A stretch of DNA of 64,000 nt from CAVIQK01 sp964613035 (GCA_964613035.1 CAZTFQ010000004.1:1-64000), one strand, 5' to 3'; counted from the stretch's first letter, positions 18,051 to 26,957 are shown. Notes: generated by a model not told the origin, from the letters alone. Numbers and translations: made by a program.

Positions 18051-18086
18051 TCTAACCGACGAGTCCTTCTAGTAAAGGAGCGTTTT

Positions 18087-19211
18087 ATGAAATTCACATC
18101 AATCCTGTCGGAACCTTTCTCTTCTCTCGACACCTTAGAACAACTGCAAGTGACAGCGTTTTATCTTACTGTCGTCCTTGCGGCTCTAATCGTTATTATC
18201 GGAATCGTTTTGAAAAAATTAAAACCCGAATCGATGTCCGATTTCCTAAAAAGCGTCAAAGGATTCGTCTTCGGTTACGCTATGGCGCTAACTGGAATAA
18301 TATTAACGCTGGAAATAAGCGAATCGGTATCGGACGGAAGTTTCGCACCGGCACTTTTTTATCCAATACTTTCGATTTTCGTCACGCTTATATTATTAGT
18401 CTTAATCGGCATTGTCATCAATATGAAACGTCCCGATTTTTTACCTAAATATAAGCTGATCGCGCTTGCCGTCGGACTTATTCCCGTTATCGTAAGCATC
18501 GTTATGATTTCTTTGCATTACAAAACGGTCGAAGATTATTACGAAGACGTATCTCAAGTCGGACTGTATATCAGCGCAATCGTATTGGTCTCGATACTCG
18601 TTACGGTCGCACTGGTCGTGTCGAAAAAGAGCGGCAACTTCTCGACATTCGAGCTGGCTTTCGCGGGAATAACGGTCGCCCTCGCTTTCGCACTATCCAA
18701 CGTTAAATTTTTCAGACTCCCGCAAGGTGGTTCCGTTACTCTTGCGTCGATGTTCCCGATTATGCTGTTTTCTTATATGTACGGGACTAAAAAAGGCATA
18801 TTCGTCGCATTTATATACGGTATCTTACAAGCCGTCATAGATCCTTATATAATTCATCCCGCTCAGTTCTTCTTGGATTATCCCGTTGCTTTCGGAATGC
18901 TGGGACTCGCGGGGCTGTTCAGAGAATTGAATATTATAAAGAAGCCCGTCCCGTCTTTCGTCGTCGGAGCGCTCCTAGCGGGCACGATGAGATATATCTC
19001 GCACGTATTGTCGGGAATTTTCGCATTCGCCAGCTACGTCGGAGAAGGTTATTCTACGGTTGCATGGGGATTCGTATATAACACTTTTACGCTTGCCGAT
19101 ACGGCAATTACAATCGTCGTCGGCGTAGTACTGTTGTGCAATAAAAGCTTTTTAAGACTGATAAATGAAAAATCGACGGATTTCTCCGTCGACACAATAA
19201 GCCAAAATTAA
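18087..19211 (+). CDS. thiT: ThiT-type thiamine ECF S component with N-terminal membrane extension
   Basis: The C-terminal 185 residues are ThiT, the substrate-binding S component of an energy-coupling-factor transporter: six spans with RLPQGGSVTLASMFPIM, QFFLDYPVAFGMLGLAGLF and MRYISHVLSGIF. The role is supported by the TPP riboswitch upstream and thiN next door. The first ~190 residues add about five extra membrane segments not found in ordinary ThiT (about 190 residues in total). AAAGGAG (18074-18080) precedes ATG 18087; a longer in-frame start would lie in the attenuator. No EcfA/EcfT genes are in the window. Confidence 0.9.
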   Translation: MKFTSILSEPFSSLDTLEQLQVTAFYLTVVLAALIVIIGIVLKKLKPESMSDFLKSVKGFVFGYAMALTGIILTLEISESVSDGSFAPALFYPILSIFVTLILLVLIGIVINMKRPDFLPKYKLIALAVGLIPVIVSIVMISLHYKTVEDYYEDVSQVGLYISAIVLVSILVTVALVVSKKSGNFSTFELAFAGITVALAFALSNVKFFRLPQGGSVTLASMFPIMLFSYMYGTKKGIFVAFIYGILQAVIDPYIIHPAQFFLDYPVAFGMLGLAGLFRELNIIKKPVPSFVVGALLAGTMRYISHVLSGIFAFASYVGEGYSTVAWGFVYNTFTLADTAITIVVGVVLLCNKSFLRLINEKSTDFSVDTISQN

Positions 19212-19214
19212 ATG

Positions 19215-19808
19215 CTATTTCCCGTTATAAAATATTCCCAGGAGACTTCCCTCTATTATCTCTAAAGTTATTACGTCTTCTGTAGCAATATTGGATAGTC
19301 CTCTGTTACTACCCGAAACCAATTTTAAATCATATAACGGATAATATAATCCGCTGCTATGCTTAACGGTCGCGTCGCCGAAGAACGGAAACAGGGACAC
19401 CTTATTGCCCTTTCCGATAATTTCTTCGACGATACCGCTAAGCTTTTTTATAGTCAGATTCTTTTCTTTGATTATAACATCCGCAGCGAGACCATCCGCA
19501 TAAGACAACAATCCTATATTGCCCAAAACGTGTCCTATATCGCCGCCCAGAGCCCCGTAAATAGTTATTTTTTCATATCCGGACCTCAAGGCGTAATCTA
19601 TGGCAAGCTGCCCGTCTGTTTCATCCTTTTCTTTAGAATAACGTATAGTCTTAACGCCTGTCGGAAGGACCGAACTGTCGAAGTCGCCTATTACGGCGAT
19701 CGGCGTACGCGGACAATGGCGATAACCGCCGTCGGCACATATAATGTCGACCTCTTCGACAGCGGCAGGTTTTTCAGGACTATTGAGTATTATAGCAACG
19801 CTTTTCAT
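19215..19808 (-). CDS. thiN: thiamine pyrophosphokinase
   Basis: Makes thiamine pyrophosphate from thiamine and ATP. 197 residues of the TIGR01378 type: ICADGGYRHC near 22, VIGDFDS near 40, KDETDGQLAIDYAL near 60, and IYGALGGDIGHVLGNIGLL near 85. It faces thiT, with only three bases between the stop codons, so uptake and activation of thiamine lie side by side. No strong ribosome site is visible; a terminator separates it from pgi upstream. Confidence 0.92.
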   Translation of the reverse strand: MKSVAIILNSPEKPAAVEEVDIICADGGYRHCPRTPIAVIGDFDSSVLPTGVKTIRYSKEKDETDGQLAIDYALRSGYEKITIYGALGGDIGHVLGNIGLLSYADGLAADVIIKEKNLTIKKLSGIVEEIIGKGNKVSLFPFFGDATVKHSSGLYYPLYDLKLVSGSNRGLSNIATEDVITLEIIEGSLLGIFYNGK

Positions 19809-19821
19809 GTTTGTTTTATAG

Positions 19822-19846
19822 AAAAGCCTCTCTCGGAGAGGCTTTT
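19822..19846 (-). terminator. terminator after pgi
   Basis: AAAAGCCTCTC (19822-19832) and GAGAGGCTTTT (19836-19846) form an 11 bp stem with a three-base loop, followed on the minus strand by a T-rich run. It ends the galU-hpf-epimerase-pgi unit before thiN. Confidence 0.8.
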
Positions 19847-19853
19847 ATCAATA

Positions 19854-21245
19854 TTATATTATGTAATCCGAGGACTTTTGCTTTGCGTTCTTTAATTCTT
19901 CCGCTTTTTCCTCGTAACCGGCTCTGCCGAGTAAGGCGTAAGTAGCGTTCTTGCCCGCTTCTACGCCGGGCTGGTTGAAGGTATCTACGTTAAGAAGCTC
20001 TCCTGTGTACGCAGTCTGCATCATAAAGAACCAAAGCAACTCGCCGATAGAATATGCAGTTACTTCATCGAGCATAATTCTACAATTAGGCTTGCCTGCC
20101 TGCGTCACCGCATATTCCGTAGCGAGCATTTCGGACGTAATGAGCTCGTTCATCGTATGACCGGAGAGGAAGTGTACGGAAGGAATGTCTTTGCAACCGT
20201 CGGCAATAACGACTTCTTTTCTGTAATTATCCACACCTACGAAAGTGATAACCTTATCGAAAGGTCCTTCCGCGTACAGCTGAATCTGACTGTGTTGATC
20301 TGTTACGCCCAACGCTTTGACGGGAGTCTGTCCTGCATAGACTTCGTTACCGTCTTTGTCTACTCTCTTTCCGAGACTTTCTCCCCAAAGCTGAGCATAC
20401 CAGTCCGCAATCAATTTAAGACTATCCGCATAAGGCATCATAACGCTTATGTTCATTCCGTTATCTATAGCCATTTTTTGGAGCGTAGCAGCCATCAACG
20501 CGGGGTTTTTATACAAATCGGAAGACGCGCAAGCCTTATCCATCGCTTTGGCACCCTTTAACATCGCTTTGATATCGATGCCTAATACCGCCGCGGGAAG
20601 AAGACCTACGGGACAGAGTTCGGAGAATCTTCCGCCTACGCCGTCGGGAATGTAAAACGTCTTAAGACCTTCTTCCTTTGCAATCTTAATCAAATTGCCT
20701 TTAGATTCGGACGTAGTGGCTATAATGTGCTCTTTTGCTTTATCGCCGTACTTGGACTTAAGAGCATCCATTATAATAAGATATTGAGACATCGTCTCGG
20801 AAGTGGAACCGCTCTTGGTGATGACGTTGAACACCGTCTTGTCGAGATCTATTACGTCAAACAATGCCGCCATTCTCTCGGGGTCCACGTTGTCTTCTAC
20901 GTAAAAACGAGGAGCTTTTCTTACGCTTCTCTTGAGCTCGTTATGATGAAGATGACATAAGGCTTGGAATACAGCCATAGGACCAAGTGCCGAACCGCCT
21001 ATTCCGAGTACTACGAAATAATCGCATTTCTTACGTACCTCTTTTGCCGTGGCTATAATATCTTTTACGATTTCCGATTGGTCGTACGGCAGACTTGCCC
21101 AGCCTTGCATACCGATACCGCGATTGGCTTTCACCGCATTGGCGGCACTCTTGGCTTCCGCACGCATACCGTCCAGGGCTTTTTTAGAGAAGCCGTGCGA
21201 GCCGACATAATCGGACATCATGTTGTTATAATCGAATCTAAGCAT
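19854..21245 (-). CDS. pgi: glucose-6-phosphate isomerase
   Basis: Interconverts glucose-6-phosphate and fructose-6-phosphate. 463 residues, the short bacterial form. Family motifs: VLGIGGSALGPMAVFQAL near 80, FNVITKSGSTSETM near 140, GGRFSELCPVGLLPAA near 205, and DQHSQIQLYAEGP near 315. It follows the epimerase-like gene by nine bases and ends at a clear terminator. Confidence 0.96.
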   Translation of the reverse strand: MLRFDYNNMMSDYVGSHGFSKKALDGMRAEAKSAANAVKANRGIGMQGWASLPYDQSEIVKDIIATAKEVRKKCDYFVVLGIGGSALGPMAVFQALCHLHHNELKRSVRKAPRFYVEDNVDPERMAALFDVIDLDKTVFNVITKSGSTSETMSQYLIIMDALKSKYGDKAKEHIIATTSESKGNLIKIAKEEGLKTFYIPDGVGGRFSELCPVGLLPAAVLGIDIKAMLKGAKAMDKACASSDLYKNPALMAATLQKMAIDNGMNISVMMPYADSLKLIADWYAQLWGESLGKRVDKDGNEVYAGQTPVKALGVTDQHSQIQLYAEGPFDKVITFVGVDNYRKEVVIADGCKDIPSVHFLSGHTMNELITSEMLATEYAVTQAGKPNCRIMLDEVTAYSIGELLWFFMMQTAYTGELLNVDTFNQPGVEAGKNATYALLGRAGYEEKAEELKNAKQKSSDYII

Positions 21246-21254
21246 AAATACCTC

Positions 21255-22055
21255 CTAACGTAATGCTTTATATAAACAATTTTGCATTTTTTCAAAACAT
21301 CTTCTGACGTCGTCCGTTCCGCCGTAACTTTCGGGGTAGACTTCCAGAAGAACCGCACCGTCGTATCCCGAATCGTTAAGCCTCTTAAAAAACGTCTCGA
21401 AATTGAATATGCCGTCTCCGCACATTTTCAATTTACCGTCGGCGTCCCAGTCGCATATGTGCACGTTCTTCAATCTGTCGCCCATAACCTGCATATATTC
21501 ATAGCAGTCATGCTTGGATTGCATCGCTTGCTTGATATCGAGACAAGTCGATACGGACGTGTACGGCTTAAGAGCCTCTAAAAACTCGGGAGAATTAAAG
21601 TAACTCCAATGTACGTTTTCGTAGGCTAGTTCGCCTTGCCCTGCATATTTTTTAATAAAAGAATTGATTTCGTCAAGTCTTTTTCCGAAAGTTTCGAAAT
21701 TTATGTTGTACGGAGTCCTTTTTATCCTTGCAGGACCGTGAAAAGTATAATATCGCGCATCGAGAGCTTTGATGGCATAACAAATTTTACTCAGGATGTT
21801 TTCCGCGTCTATCCTCGCTCTGTCGTGCTTGGAAAACAACTCCGGCTCGAAATGTTGATTAAGCGTGTGCACTGAATATATCTCGAGCTTGTTCTTCCTG
21901 CGACATAATTCGTCTACGAAACTTTTTTCATATTCGGAAAAGGTCGTGAGGAAGACCTCAACGACCGAAATTCCGAATTCGTTATAAATGTCCAATGCCT
22001 CTTCGTTGTATGCCTTGGAAAACAGGCATGCCGTAGAGGCTCCTAATCGTATCAT
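21255..22055 (-). CDS. TIM-barrel sugar phosphate isomerase/epimerase-like protein
   Basis: A 266-residue protein of the AP-endonuclease-2 / sugar isomerase superfamily. Likely metal ligands are in YENVHW, TCLDIKQA, NVHICDWD and LLEVYPES, spaced as in that fold. The substrate cannot be read from sequence. It lies one base after hpf and nine bases before pgi, in a carbohydrate-phosphate context, so a sugar or sugar-phosphate substrate is likely. Confidence 0.78.
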   Translation of the reverse strand: MIRLGASTACLFSKAYNEEALDIYNEFGISVVEVFLTTFSEYEKSFVDELCRRKNKLEIYSVHTLNQHFEPELFSKHDRARIDAENILSKICYAIKALDARYYTFHGPARIKRTPYNINFETFGKRLDEINSFIKKYAGQGELAYENVHWSYFNSPEFLEALKPYTSVSTCLDIKQAMQSKHDCYEYMQVMGDRLKNVHICDWDADGKLKMCGDGIFNFETFFKRLNDSGYDGAVLLEVYPESYGGTDDVRRCFEKMQNCLYKALR

Positions 22056-22056
22056 A

Positions 22057-22566
22057 TCAATATTCAGGCACCAATAGACCGAAATTACCGTCTTCTCTTC
22101 TATATACGACCGAGACTTTTCCCGACTCCGAGTTAAGGAAAATGTAAAAATCGTGACCCGACAGCTCCATCTCGCCGATAGCTTCGTCGACGCTGAGTTC
22201 TTCCAATCTGAAACTCTTGGTCTTGACGATCTCTTCCTCGGGTTCTTCCAATGCCTGCACTTCTTCTACTCTGATCTTAGACGCGAGTCTGGTGCGATTT
22301 TTTCTAATCTGACGATCCAGCTTTTGCTCGATTACGTCGATGTTGTTGTACATATTATCGGATATAGCCTCGGCTCTTAAAAGCTTCCCGGCGAAGCGTA
22401 TGGATATTTCCATTCTGTGCTTGTTGGTATTACCGATTTTTTCAAGATTAACGTGGGCTACCGCGTCATCGTAAAAATACTTGTCCAGCTTGCCGAGTTT
22501 ATTCTCGATAAGAGTCTGTAACTTCTCGCTTGCATTGTAATTTTTAGTTACCAATTCCAGTTTCAT
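22057..22566 (-). CDS. hpf: ribosome hibernation-promoting factor, long form
   Basis: Dimerises and protects idle 70S ribosomes. 169 residues with an N-terminal HPF/YfiA domain (MKLELVTKNYNASEKLQTLIE onward, about 1-100) and a C-terminal dimerisation domain (about 115-169; ELSGHDFYIFLNSESGKVSV, VVYRREDGNFGLL). The two-domain long form is the Gram-positive type. It follows galU by eleven bases. Confidence 0.95.
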   Translation of the reverse strand: MKLELVTKNYNASEKLQTLIENKLGKLDKYFYDDAVAHVNLEKIGNTNKHRMEISIRFAGKLLRAEAISDNMYNNIDVIEQKLDRQIRKNRTRLASKIRVEEVQALEEPEEEIVKTKSFRLEELSVDEAIGEMELSGHDFYIFLNSESGKVSVVYRREDGNFGLLVPEY

Positions 22567-22577
22567 CAGTGTGCCTC

Positions 22578-23459
22578 CTAAAAAGTTTTTACAAGTTGCC
22601 TTAGATAGCTTTCTAGACTATCTTTCAGCGCGGGGTTTCTAAGTGCATATTCTACGTTGGCTACAACGTATCCCAATTTATCGCCGATATCGTATCTGAG
22701 TCCGTCAAACAAGTATGCGTACGCCCCTACGGCGGCGGCTTGCAGCTCTATAGCCGTAGGTAAGTAGTACTCACCGCTGGAAGAAACGGGAGTCTCTCTG
22801 ATGAAATCAAAAATATCGGGTGCTAAAACGTATCTGCCTAGACTGGTCATCGTAGAGGGAGCTTCGTCTACACGCGGTTTCTCTTTGAAGCCTAGTAGTT
22901 CTACGTATCTGCCTTTCTGCTGACCCGGCACGACTACGCCGTATTTGTATACTTCTTCTCTGGGCATCTCCTGCACTCCGACAATGGTCTTGCCGGTGTT
23001 TTCGTAAGCCTTAATCAATTGCCCGATGACGGGATCTTTAGGGTTGTACATAACATCGTCGCCGAACAATACCGCCACGGGCTCGCCCGCCGCGAAGAAT
23101 TCACATTGAGCGACGGCTTTTGCCGTGCCGAGCATTTCGCTCTGACGCACATAACATATGTTGACGCCCTTGAATTTATCCATCATTTTGACGAGCGCCT
23201 TGGACTCGTCGGTGTTTTTTTCGATAAGTTTTTGTCTTACTTCGAAGTTGACGTCGAAATGATCGCAGATAGAATTTTTGTTCCTTCCTAATATAATGCA
23301 AATATCCGTAATGCCGCTGTGAAGACACTCCTCTACGATAAGCTCAATCGAAGGAGTATCTACTATAGGGAGCATTTCCTTGGGCATAGACTTGGTGGCG
23401 GGTAAAAATCTCGTACCGTATCCGGCTGCAGGGATAATCGCTTTTCTTACTCTTGCCAT
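22578..23459 (-). CDS. galU: UTP-glucose-1-phosphate uridylyltransferase
   Basis: Makes UDP-glucose for glycolipids and wall polymers. 293 residues with the nucleotidyltransferase signature AAGYGTRFLPATKSMPKEM at the N-terminus, VAVLFGDDVMYNP near 130, and GFKEKP near 190. GAGG lies upstream of ATG 23459 and a consensus promoter at 23490-23518. It heads the galU-hpf-epimerase-pgi unit. Confidence 0.95.
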   Translation of the reverse strand: MARVRKAIIPAAGYGTRFLPATKSMPKEMLPIVDTPSIELIVEECLHSGITDICIILGRNKNSICDHFDVNFEVRQKLIEKNTDESKALVKMMDKFKGVNICYVRQSEMLGTAKAVAQCEFFAAGEPVAVLFGDDVMYNPKDPVIGQLIKAYENTGKTIVGVQEMPREEVYKYGVVVPGQQKGRYVELLGFKEKPRVDEAPSTMTSLGRYVLAPDIFDFIRETPVSSSGEYYLPTAIELQAAAVGAYAYLFDGLRYDIGDKLGYVVANVEYALRNPALKDSLESYLRQLVKTF

Positions 23460-23489
23460 ACAATCCTCACGCTAAGTATTTTCAATGTA

Positions 23490-23518
23490 ATTATACTACC
23501 ATATCTCAGAAATTGCAA
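23490..23518 (-). promoter_or_regulatory. galU promoter
   Basis: Minus strand TTGCAA (23518-23513), 17 bases, TATAAT (23495-23490), about 30 bases before the galU start. Confidence 0.7.
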
Positions 23519-23565
23519 CAGGCAAGTTATAATCAGGAAAAGTTTTGTGAATTTAAAATTATCAG

Positions 23566-23595
23566 TTGACAAGGCGATTACAATTATAGTATCAT
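23566..23595 (+). promoter_or_regulatory. promoter of the tRNA-Leu pair
   Basis: TTGACA (23566-23571), 18-base spacer, TATCAT (23590-23595), directly before the first tRNA-Leu. Confidence 0.6.
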
Positions 23596-23605
23596 ATGCT
23601 GGCAC

Positions 23606-23688
23606 GCGAGATTGGCGGAATTGGCAGACGCGCATGATTCAGGTTCATGTGGGAGACCGTATGGGTTCAAGTCCCTTATCTCGCACCA
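23606..23688 (+). tRNA. tRNA-Leu (CAG)
   Basis: An 83-base class II tRNA with a long variable arm. Acceptor GCGAGAT pairs with the 3' ATCTCGC, the anticodon stem is CATGA/TCATG, the loop TTCAGGT gives anticodon CAG, the T loop is GGTTCAAGTCC, and CCA is encoded. Confidence 0.96.
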
Positions 23689-23705
23689 CTCGATAATATA
23701 TATGT

Positions 23706-23789
23706 GCGGTCGTGGCGGAACAGGCAGACGCGTACGTTTGAGGGGCGTATGGTTATACCATATGGGTTCAAGTCCCATCGACCGCACCA
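23706..23789 (+). tRNA. tRNA-Leu (GAG)
   Basis: An 84-base class II tRNA. Acceptor GCGGTCG pairs with CGACCGC, the anticodon stem is TACGT/GCGTA, the loop TTGAGGG gives anticodon GAG, and CCA is encoded. It follows tRNA-Leu(CAG) by 17 bases and shares its transcript. Confidence 0.96.
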
Positions 23790-23798
23790 AAATAAGAA

Positions 23799-23833
23799 AA
23801 AACGAACCTTGAGAAATCAAAGTTCGTTTTTTT
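23799..23833 (+). terminator. terminator of the tRNA-Leu pair
   Basis: AAAACGAAC (23799-23807) pairs with GTTCGTTTT (23822-23830). Inside, TTGA-GAAA-TCAA continues the stem over one mismatch to a GAAA tetraloop. A T run follows. Confidence 0.85.
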
Positions 23834-24043
23834 ATTCACTGGATTCACTTTGCTATAACAATTAAGTCAAAACAATCGTTTTCAATGATGCTAGAACAAT
23901 TTCTTAAGATGGATGGTTATAGTTTATACGGATTCTCCTTGGTTATATTATATTTGCCAAACTAATAATACCAGAGATTTGTATGAACTGTTATTATTTT
24001 GCTGAAGTATTACACTTGAAAGTATAATTCACCCATAATAAAA

Positions 24044-24064
24044 AAGGTCTCATCAAGAGACCTT
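24044..24064 (-). terminator. terminator of nagB
   Basis: AAGGTCTC (24044-24051) and GAGACCTT (24057-24064) form an 8 bp stem with a five-base loop; on the minus strand TTTTTTATT follows. The stretch 23834-24043 shows no gene. Confidence 0.85.
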
Positions 24065-24102
24065 AAAACTTATCTAGATAATTTACTCGCGATTATAACG
24101 TC

Positions 24103-24825
24103 TTACAATAAAGCCGCCGCATCCTTATCGACTACGACTATACAGTCGGGGTGATTTTGTAGTACCGTGGCGGGACAATTTTCGCTAATCTCGCCTTTTA
24201 CCATCTGATAAACGGCGTTGGCTTTATTTCTACCGCTAGCCAGTACAAGGACTTTTTTCGATTTCATTATCTCGGATATACCCATAGTTATAGCCTGTCT
24301 GGGGACGTCTTCGATATTAGAGAAAAGTCTGGAGTTGTCTTTAATGGTGCTTTCCGTAAGGTCTACTATGTGAGTCATACTATCGAAAGGAGTCCCCGGC
24401 TCGTTGAATCCTACATGCCCGTTGCTACCGAGACCCAGTAATTGGATATCCTGACGATTGGCTTCGAGAAGTGCCGAGTATCTCTTACATTCTTCTTGAA
24501 AATCTTCGGCGACTCCCGAGGGAAGATTGGTGTTGTTTTTATCGATATCGATTTTATCGAACAGGTTCTCGGACATAAAATAAACGTAACTCTGGTCGCT
24601 GTTCTTATCGAGTCCGACATATTCGTCCAGATTGACGGTACGAACGTTTTTGAAAGAAATCTCTCCGTTTTTATTCATCTCGGCGAGCTTTTCGTATGCG
24701 CCTATAGGGGTAGAGCCCGTTGCCAGTCCTAATACAGGACGAGGATTGGATTTAACGACGTCGGCGATAATCTCGGCGCCCTTTTGACTCATCTGCTCAT
24801 AGTTATCGACAATATATACTTTCAT
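24103..24825 (-). CDS. nagB: glucosamine-6-phosphate deaminase
   Basis: Converts glucosamine-6-phosphate to fructose-6-phosphate and ammonia. 240 residues: GLATGSTPIGAYEKL near 40, NLDEYVGL near 70, and LGLGSNGHVGFNEPG near 130 with the catalytic Asp/His/Glu set. I chose ATG 24825 (MKVYIVDNYEQ) because AAGGAGAG lies just upstream. It is divergent from the GlmU/GlmM fusion gene, so opposing branches of GlcN-6-P use share one intergenic region. Confidence 0.95.
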   Translation of the reverse strand: MKVYIVDNYEQMSQKGAEIIADVVKSNPRPVLGLATGSTPIGAYEKLAEMNKNGEISFKNVRTVNLDEYVGLDKNSDQSYVYFMSENLFDKIDIDKNNTNLPSGVAEDFQEECKRYSALLEANRQDIQLLGLGSNGHVGFNEPGTPFDSMTHIVDLTESTIKDNSRLFSNIEDVPRQAITMGISEIMKSKKVLVLASGRNKANAVYQMVKGEISENCPATVLQNHPDCIVVVDKDAAALL

Positions 24826-24859
24826 AAGTCTCTCCTTATACATATTAGTTTATGATTTA

Positions 24860-24888
24860 ATAATAACATCGATGCATACTTATGTCAA
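24860..24888 (-). promoter_or_regulatory. nagB promoter with CATCGATG palindrome
   Basis: Minus strand TTGACA (24888-24883), 17 bases, TATTAT (24865-24860). The spacer holds the self-complementary CATCGATG (24867-24874) beside GCAT, and a similar TTGATGCAT lies near the divergent gene's start; a regulator site is possible. Confidence 0.6.
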
Positions 24889-24962
24889 TTAAACTAAAAC
24901 CGTTATCCCGACGGTAACGCAAAAAAATATTTTACATATATTGATGCATATCGGAGAATTAT

Positions 24963-26915
24963 ATGGATATCGAAAAGTATATTAACGGAGGAGTGGTATT
25001 TAAAAGCTTAGACGGTGTATTCATAGACAACGACGTAGAAATCGGAGAAGGCACGATTATACATTCTGGTAATCATATCGAAAAAAACACCGTAATCGGA
25101 AAAAACGTCGTTTTACACGAAAACAATTTAATAGAAAACTCTATCGTAGAAAAGGATTGCACTTTAACGAGAAGTATCGTAAAAAACAGTAAAATCGGCG
25201 AAAGGACTTCCGTGGGGCCATACGCCAACGTCCACAGCGGAAGTAAGATCGGCAAAGAATGCCGCATAGGTAATTTCGTGGAAATCAAAAATTCCTCCGT
25301 AGGTTCGAAAACAAAAATAGCTCATCTTGCGTACGTAGGAGACGCGGATATAGGAGACCTGACCAACGTGGGATGCGGGTCCATATTCGTCAATTACGAC
25401 GGCAAGAACAAACATCGTAGTCGAGTAGGCAACAGTGTATTTATCGGTAGCAATAGCAACATAATTGCGCCGGTTACCATTGAGGACAACGCATACATAG
25501 CCGCAGGCACGACGGTGACGGTCGATCTGCCGCCCGATTGTCTTTGTATAGGACGTAACAGAGAAACGATTAAAGAAAACAGAAGCAAATATTATAAAAA
25601 CGTTTTCACGAAAAAATATTTCGGTACAGACGGGATACGCGGTATTTACGGAGAATTTTTAACGGACGACATTGCATATATGGTCGGCAATTATCTGGGA
25701 TATTCCGCCGACGGAGGTCAAATAGTCGTAGGAAGGGACAATCGAATATCCGGTACGGCTTTGGCGGAGGCCCTGACGCGCGGTATAACCGATACGGGGT
25801 GTAACGTTATCAATTTATCCATGGTCGGCACACCTGTTGTTGCTTATGCTACGGAAATAACCGATTCCAATTACGGGGTAATGATAACGGCATCCCACAA
25901 TCCTAGAGATTATAACGGTATCAAAATTTTTAATTACGACGGACGAAAACTTACCGATTTGGAAGAACTCGAAATAGAAAATCATATCGATAAAGATTCT
26001 CCCGTAATCGTAGACAAAAAAGACACTATAACGGACGGCAAGGAATATTGCGACAGCTATTGCGACTATCTGGCAGATATCGTCCCTACTCTTGTCGGCA
26101 AAAAAATCGTTTTGGATTTATCTAACGGCGCATTATCGGGATACGCCCGCCGCGTTTTCGAAACCTGCGGTGCCGAAATCATATCTATCGGCAACAACCC
26201 CGACGGCAATTTCATCAACCATGGATGCGGAGCCCTTTTCCCAGACAATCTCGCATCGAAAGTAATCGAAGAACAAGCCGATATCGGATTCTCTTTCGAC
26301 GGAGACGGCGACAGAATAATCGTAGCAGACAGGACCGGAAGAATTATAGACGGAGACGAAATCCTTTACGTTATAGCGGATTATTTATCGAAGCACTCCC
26401 TTCTAAAAAACAATACTGTCGTAGGCACGGTTATGACCAATAAAGGTATCGAAATTGCTTTGAAGAATTCCGGAATAACTCTGTTGCGCACTCCTGTAGG
26501 CGATCATAATATAATAGAAAAGATGATTTCAAAAAATCTATCTTTAGGCGGAGAACAATCGGGACATATAATAATTTCGGATATTCTAAAGACCGGAGAC
26601 GGACTCGCAACTGCGGCTTTTATCTTAAAAATCATAGCTGAAACCGGACTGGAGTTGTCCGAATACAACCGTCCGGAGATTTATCCTACTTTATGTAAAA
26701 ACATCGTAACCGAAAACAATCGAATGATTGAAAAAAACGAAAATGTCAAAAATTATATTAAGACGTTAGAGCGCGAATACGGAGACGCAATAAGAATAAT
26801 ATTACGAGCGTCGGGAACGGAACCTAAACTCAGAATCGCCGTAGAAAGTAAAAATAAGTCATTAGCCGAAAAAATCATAGAAAATCTAACAGATTATGTT
26901 CTAAAAATTTTATAG
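24963..26915 (+). CDS. fusion: GlmU-type glucosamine-1-phosphate acetyltransferase + phosphoglucosamine mutase
   Basis: A 650-residue fusion of two sequential steps of UDP-GlcNAc synthesis. Residues 1-~205 are a left-handed beta-helix of hexapeptide repeats that matches the acetyltransferase half of GlmU: IAHLAYVGDADIGD holds the family His (His121) and VNYDGKNKH matches the GlmU CNYDG.NK motif. The uridyltransferase half of GlmU is absent. Residues ~215-650 are GlmM: KKYFGTDGIRG, catalytic Ser311 in TASHNP, metal loop DGDGDR, GEQSGH, and phosphate-binding RASGTEPKLR. All key residues are kept in both halves, so the chain should take GlcN-6-P to GlcNAc-1-P. CGGAG precedes ATG 24963. Divergent from nagB. 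Confidence 0.93.
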   Translation: MDIEKYINGGVVFKSLDGVFIDNDVEIGEGTIIHSGNHIEKNTVIGKNVVLHENNLIENSIVEKDCTLTRSIVKNSKIGERTSVGPYANVHSGSKIGKECRIGNFVEIKNSSVGSKTKIAHLAYVGDADIGDLTNVGCGSIFVNYDGKNKHRSRVGNSVFIGSNSNIIAPVTIEDNAYIAAGTTVTVDLPPDCLCIGRNRETIKENRSKYYKNVFTKKYFGTDGIRGIYGEFLTDDIAYMVGNYLGYSADGGQIVVGRDNRISGTALAEALTRGITDTGCNVINLSMVGTPVVAYATEITDSNYGVMITASHNPRDYNGIKIFNYDGRKLTDLEELEIENHIDKDSPVIVDKKDTITDGKEYCDSYCDYLADIVPTLVGKKIVLDLSNGALSGYARRVFETCGAEIISIGNNPDGNFINHGCGALFPDNLASKVIEEQADIGFSFDGDGDRIIVADRTGRIIDGDEILYVIADYLSKHSLLKNNTVVGTVMTNKGIEIALKNSGITLLRTPVGDHNIIEKMISKNLSLGGEQSGHIIISDILKTGDGLATAAFILKIIAETGLELSEYNRPEIYPTLCKNIVTENNRMIEKNENVKNYIKTLEREYGDAIRIILRASGTEPKLRIAVESKNKSLAEKIIENLTDYVLKIL

Positions 26916-26928
26916 GCAATTATGATCC

Positions 26929-26957
26929 TTGCATTTTTATCGTATGTATATTATAAT
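26929..26957 (+). promoter_or_regulatory. promoter of the degV-apbE-eetA-eetB unit
   Basis: TTGCAT (26929-26934), 17-base spacer, TATAAT (26952-26957), 44 bases before the degV start codon, which has GGAGG upstream. Confidence 0.7.

Noticed and set aside
18036..18086. Upstream in-frame start for thiT at 18036
   Set aside because: It lies within the attenuator hairpin of the TPP riboswitch; ATG 18087 has AAAGGAG.
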